Of a stretch of DNA of 64,000 nucleotides, positions 58,413-64,000 are shown piece by piece (positions within the stretch are counted from its first letter, which is position 1; each line of letters starts with the position of its first letter). Made by a program: the position numbers and the translations under genes. Source of the DNA: Carettochelys insculpta (Eukaryota; Chordata; Testudines; Carettochelyidae); assembly GCF_033958435.1 (NCBI RefSeq), contig NC_134137.1, forward strand, positions 170,823,501-170,887,500, in the 5' to 3' direction. Below the pieces are notes generated by a model. It saw nothing but the letters and a program-made list of their open reading frames with translations. It searched no databases and was not told the origin of the DNA.

Positions 58413-59123
58413 GCTGCGTCTACATGTGCACGCTACTTCGAAGTAGCGGCACCAACTTCGAAATAGCGCCCGTCGCATCTACACGCGTCGGGCGCTATTT
58501 CGAAGTTAACTTCGACGTTAGGCGGCGAGACGTCGAAGTCGCTAACCTCATGAGGAGATAGGAATAGTGCCCTACTTCGATGTTCAACGTCGAAGTAGGG
58601 ACCGTGTAGACGATCTGCGTCCCGCAACGTCGAAATTGCTGGGTCCTCCATGGCGGCCATCAGCTGGGGGGTTGAGAGATGCTCTCTCTCCAGCTCCTGC
58701 GGGGCTCTATGGTCATCGTGGGCAGCAGCCCTTAGCCCAGGGCTTCTGGCTGCTTCTGCGGCAGCTGGGGATCTATGCTGCAGGCACAGGGTCTGCAACC
58801 AGTTGTCAGCTCTGTGGATCTTGTGTTGTTTAGTGCAACTGTGTCTGGGAGGGGCCCTTTAAGGGAGCGGCTTGCTGTTGAGTCCGCCCTGTGACCCTGT
58901 CTGCAGCTGTGCCTGGCATCCTTATTTCGATGTGTGCTACTTTGACGTGTAGACGTTCCCTCGCAGCGCCTATTTCGATGTTGGGCTGAGCAACGTCGAA
59001 GTTGAACATCGACGTTGCCGGCCCTGGAGGACGTGTAGACGTTATTCATCGAAATAGCCTATTTTGATGTTGCTACATCGAAATAAGCTATTTCGATGTT
59101 GGCTGCACGTGTAGACGTAGCCC
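58413..59123 (-). mobile_element. Family A MITE, copy A7, inside family E
   Basis: The left end is AGCTGCGTCTACATGTGC and the right GCACGTGTAGACGTAGCC. TAA can be read on both sides if the ends are set at 58413 and 59123, but a border offset of one base is possible. It is closest to A5 by sub-family sequence (CTGCTTCTGCGGCAGCTGG). Confidence 0.9.
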
Positions 59124-59224
59124 TAATGGCTTATTTTGAAATAGGTTTTATTCCTCATGAAATGAGGCTTACCGATTTTGAAATAAGTCAACCACTATTT
59201 TGCATGTATTTTGAAATACTGGTA

Positions 59225-59649
59225 GGCCGTGGCCAAACTACCCCTCCTTTCAGAAGGACTATGTTAATGTAGCTCTTCGGAATATGCTAATGAGGTGTTT
59301 CCAGGACTATGCAGTGCCTCATTAGCATAATGGAGGCTGCAGGTGCTTCGAAATTGCCCGTTTCAAAATGCATGCTGCCCATGTAGCCGGGGACCTTTCG
59401 AACCGAACCACAGATTTTGGTTTTGGGAAGAAGGGGCTTTTGAAATCGGGGGGGGGGGGGGGGGGGTCATTTTGAAAGGTTCCCAGCTACATGGGTGGCA
59501 TGAGTTTCGAAAGTAGCAGTTTTGAAACAAGCATGGTTGCCATTATGCTAATGAACCTCTGCATATTCATAGAAGTGCCTCATTAACATATTCCGAAGTG
59601 CCACATTACCATACCTCTTCTGAAAGGAGGGGCTAGTGTGGCCACATCC
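59225..59649. mobile_element. Family F palindromic MITE, inside family E
   Basis: The ends GGCCGTGGCCAAACTACCC and GGGGCTAGTGTGGCCACATCC are inverted. Arms include TTAATGTAGCTCTTCGGAAT ATGCTAATGAGG and its counterpart CATTAACATATTCCGAAGTG. A centre with a long G run lies at about 59448-59466. It resembles family B in plan but not in sequence. Confidence 0.75.
59448..59466 (+). repeat. G19 homopolymer
   Basis: Nineteen consecutive G at the turn of the family F palindrome. Confidence 0.85.
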
Positions 59650-59739
59650 GTTGTGTTGTCTAGTTGTGAGGTTAGTTATTGCAAAATAACAGCCATTATT
59701 TTGAAATAACTATACTGTGTAGACCTACCCATAGGCTTT

Positions 59740-59891
59740 GTTAGAAGCTGGGAATGGGAGACAGGGAATGGATCACCTGATAATTACCTGTTCTGTTAAT
59801 TCACTCTGGGGCACCTGGCACTGACCGCTGTTGGAAGACAGGAGACTGAGCTAGATGGACCTTTGGTCTGACCCAGTCTCATGTTCTTATG
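59740..59891 (+). mobile_element. CR1 3' end fragment
   Basis: GGGGCACCTGGCACTGACCG, GAGCTAGATGGACCTTTGGT CTGACCCAG and the tail ATGTTCTTATG form a CR1 3' end. It begins just after family E. Confidence 0.85.
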
Positions 59892-60103
59892 TAGACTTCG
59901 TTAAAGCTCAATATATAGGAAGAATTAACCTGCTTAAAAGGCAGTACAGAAAAGACTGTTGATGATACACAGAGCCTTAAGCAGAGCAATTATTGACTCT
60001 GGGTGCCAAGTTTGTGGGTCAACATCAAAAATTAGAATTAAAAAAATTAAATACAAGCTCAGGCACTACAAATTGTGTGTGGTACAATTATTTTACTATC
60101 TAT
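59892..60103. other. Short unique spacer
   Basis: Nothing recognised. Confidence 0.4.
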
Positions 60104-60814
60104 GGCTACGTCTACATGTGAAGCCAACATCGAAGTAGCTTATTTCGATGTAGCAACATCGAAATAGGCTATTTCGATGAATAACGTCTACATGTCCTCC
60201 AGGGCTGGCAACGTCGATGTTCAACTTCGACGTTGCGCGGCACCACATCGAAATAGGCGCTGCGAGGGTACATCTACACGCCAAAGTAGCGCACATCGAA
60301 ATAAGGGTGCCAGGCACAGCTGCAGACAGGGTCACAGGGCAGACTCAACAGCAAGCCGCTCCCTTAAAGGGCCCCTCCCAGACACAGTTGCACTAAACAA
60401 CACAAGATACACAGAGCCGACAACTGGTTGCAGACCCTGTGCCTGCAGCATGGATCCCCAGCTGCCGCAGCAGCAGCCAGAAGCCCTGGGCTAAGGGCTG
60501 CTGCCCACGGTGACCATAGAGCCCCGCAGGGGCTGGAGAGAGAGCATCTCTCAACCCCCCAGCTGATGGCCGCCATGGAGGACCCGGCAATTTCGACGTT
60601 GCGGGACGCGGATCGTCTACACGGTCCCTACTTCGACGTTGAATGTCGAAGTAGGGCGCTATTCCGATCCCCTCATGAGGTTAGCGACTTCGACGTCTCG
60701 CCGCCTAATGTCGAAGTTACCTTCGAAATAGCGCCCGGCGCGTGTAGCCGCGACGGGCGCTATTTCGAAGTTAGTGCCGCTACTTCGAAGTAGCGTGCAC
60801 GTGTAGACACAGCT
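60104..60814 (+). mobile_element. Family A MITE, copy A8
   Basis: The ends GGCTACGTCTACATGTG and CACGTGTAGACACAGCT are flanked by TAT on both sides. All family landmarks are present, including an intact CTTCGACGTTGAATGTCGAAG hairpin (one change from perfect). Confidence 0.9.
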
Positions 60815-62199
60815 TATATGTGCTACAAATAACTTCTACTGCAGTACCAGTTACACTCTGAATGAAACTCCTGGATCTAATTTTCCCAGCCCATGTTAAT
60901 GGGAAGTGCAGTGATCAAAGTACCAAACCAATATGAGGACAGCTGGGAGTCTGATTGGATGACTTTTAGCAGGAGGTAAATGTAAGTGGGTGCACCCTGG
61001 TTTGCTGCTCTGGCAAGAACTGACTGATCTGCATCAAAAGGCATCGGGGAGCTGTTTCAAGAGCTGTCAGGGGCACAGGTTGCATTTGAAAAGTCCCTGC
61101 AAAAAATTAAGTTACTTTCACCCCTGCTTATAACGCACAATTTTAGAACTCCACATGCTGTTTGAACTAAGGTGTGGATGCAGAAGTTGAAAGTCAATGG
61201 AAAGCTAAACAGAGTCAAAACTTTTAGTCACGGGAAAATTAGCCATGGATGGAGAGTCACATGTTCAAATATGGATTTTTTTTTATAAGCTTAAGAGTGG
61301 AAAAGAGACACTAGGTATGAAAACTGATATGCACAAGTATACAGATGAAAGATGAGGTCAGTTCTATCAAAAATATACAGTCGAGTACAAAAAGAAAAAC
61401 AAACAGGAGGAGTACAGCATGGTATATTACCTACCAGTATTTAGAATTAATACATTTAAAGGAGTGTCTGATTTTGTAGCTGCTATAACAGCTGTATTAG
61501 TAGCAATAATTTTAGCTGTAATTGGAATGGAAAGTATATCTAACAGCAGCGGCCATTTCTTCAGACTCAGACTCAGACCGTGTGGTGATTAAAAAATGGT
61601 GTCTCACTACGTAGCAGTGATTTAGTCAATGAAATTATAATTCTAGTACAAAGCTTGCTGAGGCAAACATATGAAAGTAACAAAAGCTGTTAGTACGTCG
61701 TTTAATAAAAATATCAGGGACAGAGCCATCCCGTCCATAAGACAATGTGGGGTGGCTACCCCAGGCCCTGTGCTTTTGGGGGCCACAAGGCAGCAGTCCC
61801 AGCCTCCTATGGATGGGAGGAACAGGAGGTTAAATGGGGCAGGTTGCAGGTGAGGCAGCAGCAGCAGGAGGTTTCTTCCTCTCCTCTTGCCCCATTATCA
61901 CCTTGTGGTGTGAGTGGCAGCGTGCTCCACTGTGTTATGCTCTCCTGGCCCACTGAGCCCCTCTTTGCAATGTATCAGGAAGTGGCCTCTGCTCCCAGCT
62001 TCCCACAGAGAAGTGTGGCTGAGCAGGCTGGCCAGGTGTGGTGGACTAGAGTAGGCTGCTGCGTGCATTGCATGGTGAGCGTGGGGGGGGAAGCCTGAGG
62101 CAAGACAACCCCCCCACTACTGCTGCTACCGCTGCCCAATGCCACTGCTGTTGCTGTGCCCTGTCCCAGGCTGGTCAGGGAGGTTATTTGGAAACACTT
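60815..62199. other. Sequence without a recognised gene
   Basis: AT-rich to about 61730, then GC-richer. GGGTGGCTACCCCAGGCCCT GTGC at 61750 resembles GGGGTTACCCCAAGCCATGT GC near 62850; the meaning is unclear. No family was identified. Confidence 0.4.
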
Positions 62200-62740
62200 G
62201 AGTAGTATCATCAACACTGCCTCAGGAGAATTCTGAGTATCTCTTGTGAAGACAGGTGCACAAATACTTGCATCATAGAAGTGTCCGCATGACTCTTTCA
62301 TTCCATTATCATTCACCAACAGCTTCATTGGACCGGTCACGTGGTCTGGATGTGTGATCAGCATCTCCCAAAACAGACTCTGTATTGCAGGTTGGAGGAA
62401 GGACAGAGGAATGTTGGCGGGGGGCAGAGGAAATGATATAAAGATTCACTGCAGGCACATACGAAAAAGCACAGCCATCAGTGTTGACACTTGGGAGAAT
62501 CTTGTCCAGGACCATTCCCAGTGGAGAACAGTAATCCAAGAGGGGTGGTGCAATTTGTGAGGTCCCACCGCAGTGCAGATGAGAAGAGGTCGAGAAAAAG
62601 AAAAGAGCAGCAAAAACTGCCCCATGTCCCTTCTACAGTTATCAACACCTGCCCCAGCTACCAAGACGTGAGGCTCCAGCCATCAACAGACTCAGCAATA
62701 GGAGGTTGACATGAAGACGTCCTACTCATTATCAACGGAC
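62200..62740 (+). pseudogene. C-terminal tail of an endonuclease-RT LINE
   Basis: Reading + through stops gives RILSISCEDRCTNTCI, LHWTGHVVWMCDQHLPKQTL, YCRLEEGQRNVGGGQRK, YKDSLQAHTKK, LGESCPGPFPVENSNPRGVV and EKRSRKRKEQQ. The family order RILRISWQDRxTN, LRWxGHVxRM-D-RLPK, GKRSxGGQKKRYKDTLK and WE-AQDR-WR is that of the region after RT in these LINEs. A Cys-containing NTCPSYQDVRL at 62650-62680 may be the decayed terminal zinc finger. RT itself is absent; there are several stops and frame changes. Confidence 0.6.
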
Positions 62741-64000
62741 GCCAAGCAGAAAAAGGTCAGGAAGCGGGGTCAGGAGGTGGAGTGGGGAAGGGGCAAGGCC
62801 TGCAGCACAGGGGAGTTGCCTGGGGCTCTGCGCCTGGGAACCTGGTGGGGAGGGGTTACCCCAAGCCATGTGCTCCTCTTCAGACAGTCCTGGTCAGGGT
62901 AACAGCATTATTATGCAGAGCAGGATGAAAGAATGAAAAACAGTATTTTGGATTTGTACTTGGTGGTGCTATAAATTATTCAGTCAGGTCTGCATTTCCA
63001 TTAAAAGGGAAAAGGGAGGGTTGAAGGATAGTTACTGAGTCCTGGGAATCGGTGGTGTGCAAGAGCTAGTCAGCCCAATGACAGATCTATTTAATCTAAT
63101 TGGGTAATTTTCAGTGGAAGAGGTTCAGATCCCATAGGAGGTCTTGTTTCTTTCTGATCAAAAAGGCACAGGGCAAAACCAGGAGTAGTTTTAGTTTTAC
63201 AAAGTTTCATCAGCAAGTGGTGTGTTTTTGCCACTTTCTAACCAGGAGTAGTTCAGAACTGACTCTTACTATATCCCAAACTCTCATGGTTTCATGATAT
63301 GAAAGAGGAATGGATAAATGGTTCAAGGTTAGAATTGGACTATATTGTAAAGAGTATATTTTAAATCACTAGCTTTATAGGCCCTAGAGGAATAAACAAA
63401 AGTTCTCATTTCTGAGGTGCACGTACATATCTCAAGAAAGATTATGGACCATAAGATATGGTTTTGACTATTGGCTCTTCAATACAAGCAATTTTTCCAA
63501 ATCTGGCCTGACACAAGTGCTAATAGTTAAAGCTACAAGTTTTCTCATGGCTGTTGCATAAATTGTGGATTGCACGGGTCTTAAAAACTGTCCAGGACTT
63601 TTGCGTATGAGTAGGCAGATAGGATGGGAAACAGCCATATTAATTTAAATGACAGGTTTGAGAGGAGCAAAATTAAAGCTTACGCTACATGGGAGGCTTC
63701 CAGAGCAGGAGCTCTCAGACTCAGAGCTAGTGGTTTATTACGTGTCTTTACTTTTGGTGGCGGAGAAGCATGTCATACAGTTCCCATACGCTGTTAGCTT
63801 TACACGGAAGATGGCAGGAAATCAGCAATGAAAAGCAAGTACTAGTAGCTCTGTTTTGCTCCCATTTCTGTACCATTGCAGTTGAAGGTCTGAACAGCAG
63901 GTACCAAGGGAGAAGTTTTTGAATATCTTTATTGCAAAGTAAAGGATGTTTTAATTTAACTAATGTGAACTGTAACTCTTTTACTATACACATATGACTT
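62741..64000. other. Unique sequence to the window end
   Basis: GC-rich to 62900, then AT-rich. No gene or repeat is recognised. Confidence 0.45.

Larger units (their letters stand above)
58276..59730. mobile_element. Family E MITE carrying two nested insertions
   Basis: The ends GGGCATGTCTACACAACAG and ACTGTGTAGACCTACCC are flanked by ATA on both sides. The element's own sequence is full of TTTTGAAATAA motifs, with inverted halves at 58290-58410 and 59653-59730. Two other elements (A7 and family F) lie inside. Confidence 0.85.

Noticed and set aside
43028..60793. Recurring 105- and 121-codon frames in family A copies
   Set aside because: They are similar only because the DNA is repeated, and both strands give frames over the same bases. 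No domain or conserved start context is visible.

Overview
The window looks like non-coding DNA of a reptile, most likely a turtle. It is AT-rich and intron- or intergenic-like. It carries CR1 LINEs with the ATTCTTATG-type tail, Penelope-like elements with hammerhead cores, hAT MITEs, and many PIF/Harbinger-type elements whose ends read GGCTAYGTCTACAC. No mammalian L1/Alu and no bacterial gene organisation is seen. A crocodilian or other sauropsid cannot be excluded. Family names rest on motifs I recognise, not on a database search.

Layout. Bases 1-690 are a dense CpG island, presumably the promoter and first exon of a host gene whose direction I cannot fix. From 1 to 7.9 kb the sequence is mostly unique apart from a broken CR1 (4.39-5.92 kb). 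At 7.98-12.93 kb lies a nearly full-length two-gene Harbinger element: a MYB/SANT-like gene on + and a DDE transposase on -, both inactivated. Next comes an RTE-like LINE with an inverted 5' part (12.96-14.62 kb) and a CR1 tail. From 15 to 61 kb, eight copies of one roughly 700-bp hairpin-rich MITE (family A: 15.1, 19.5, 35.5, 37.3, 43.0, 45.6, 58.4, 60.1 kb) are mixed with fold-back MITEs (family B: 18.3, 26.0, 34.9, 41.8, 44.6 kb). Two smaller families (C, D) are also present. Penelope-like elements sit at 17.1, 31.4, 44.4-45.2 and 47.1-48.1 kb; hAT elements, a gag-like fragment and two further LINE remnants fill much of the rest. The intervals 22-26, 31.6-34.9, 48.8-53.4 and 62.7-64 kb are largely unique.

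How the parts relate. The two-gene element at 8-13 kb has the same kind of termini as families A-E and makes the same kind of 3-bp, AT-rich target duplication. It is therefore a plausible relative of the source that mobilised them. A 1.74-kb internal-deletion derivative of it lies at 54.9-56.6 kb. Three places show insertions within insertions that can be ordered in time. I found no coding exon of a host gene that I can defend.
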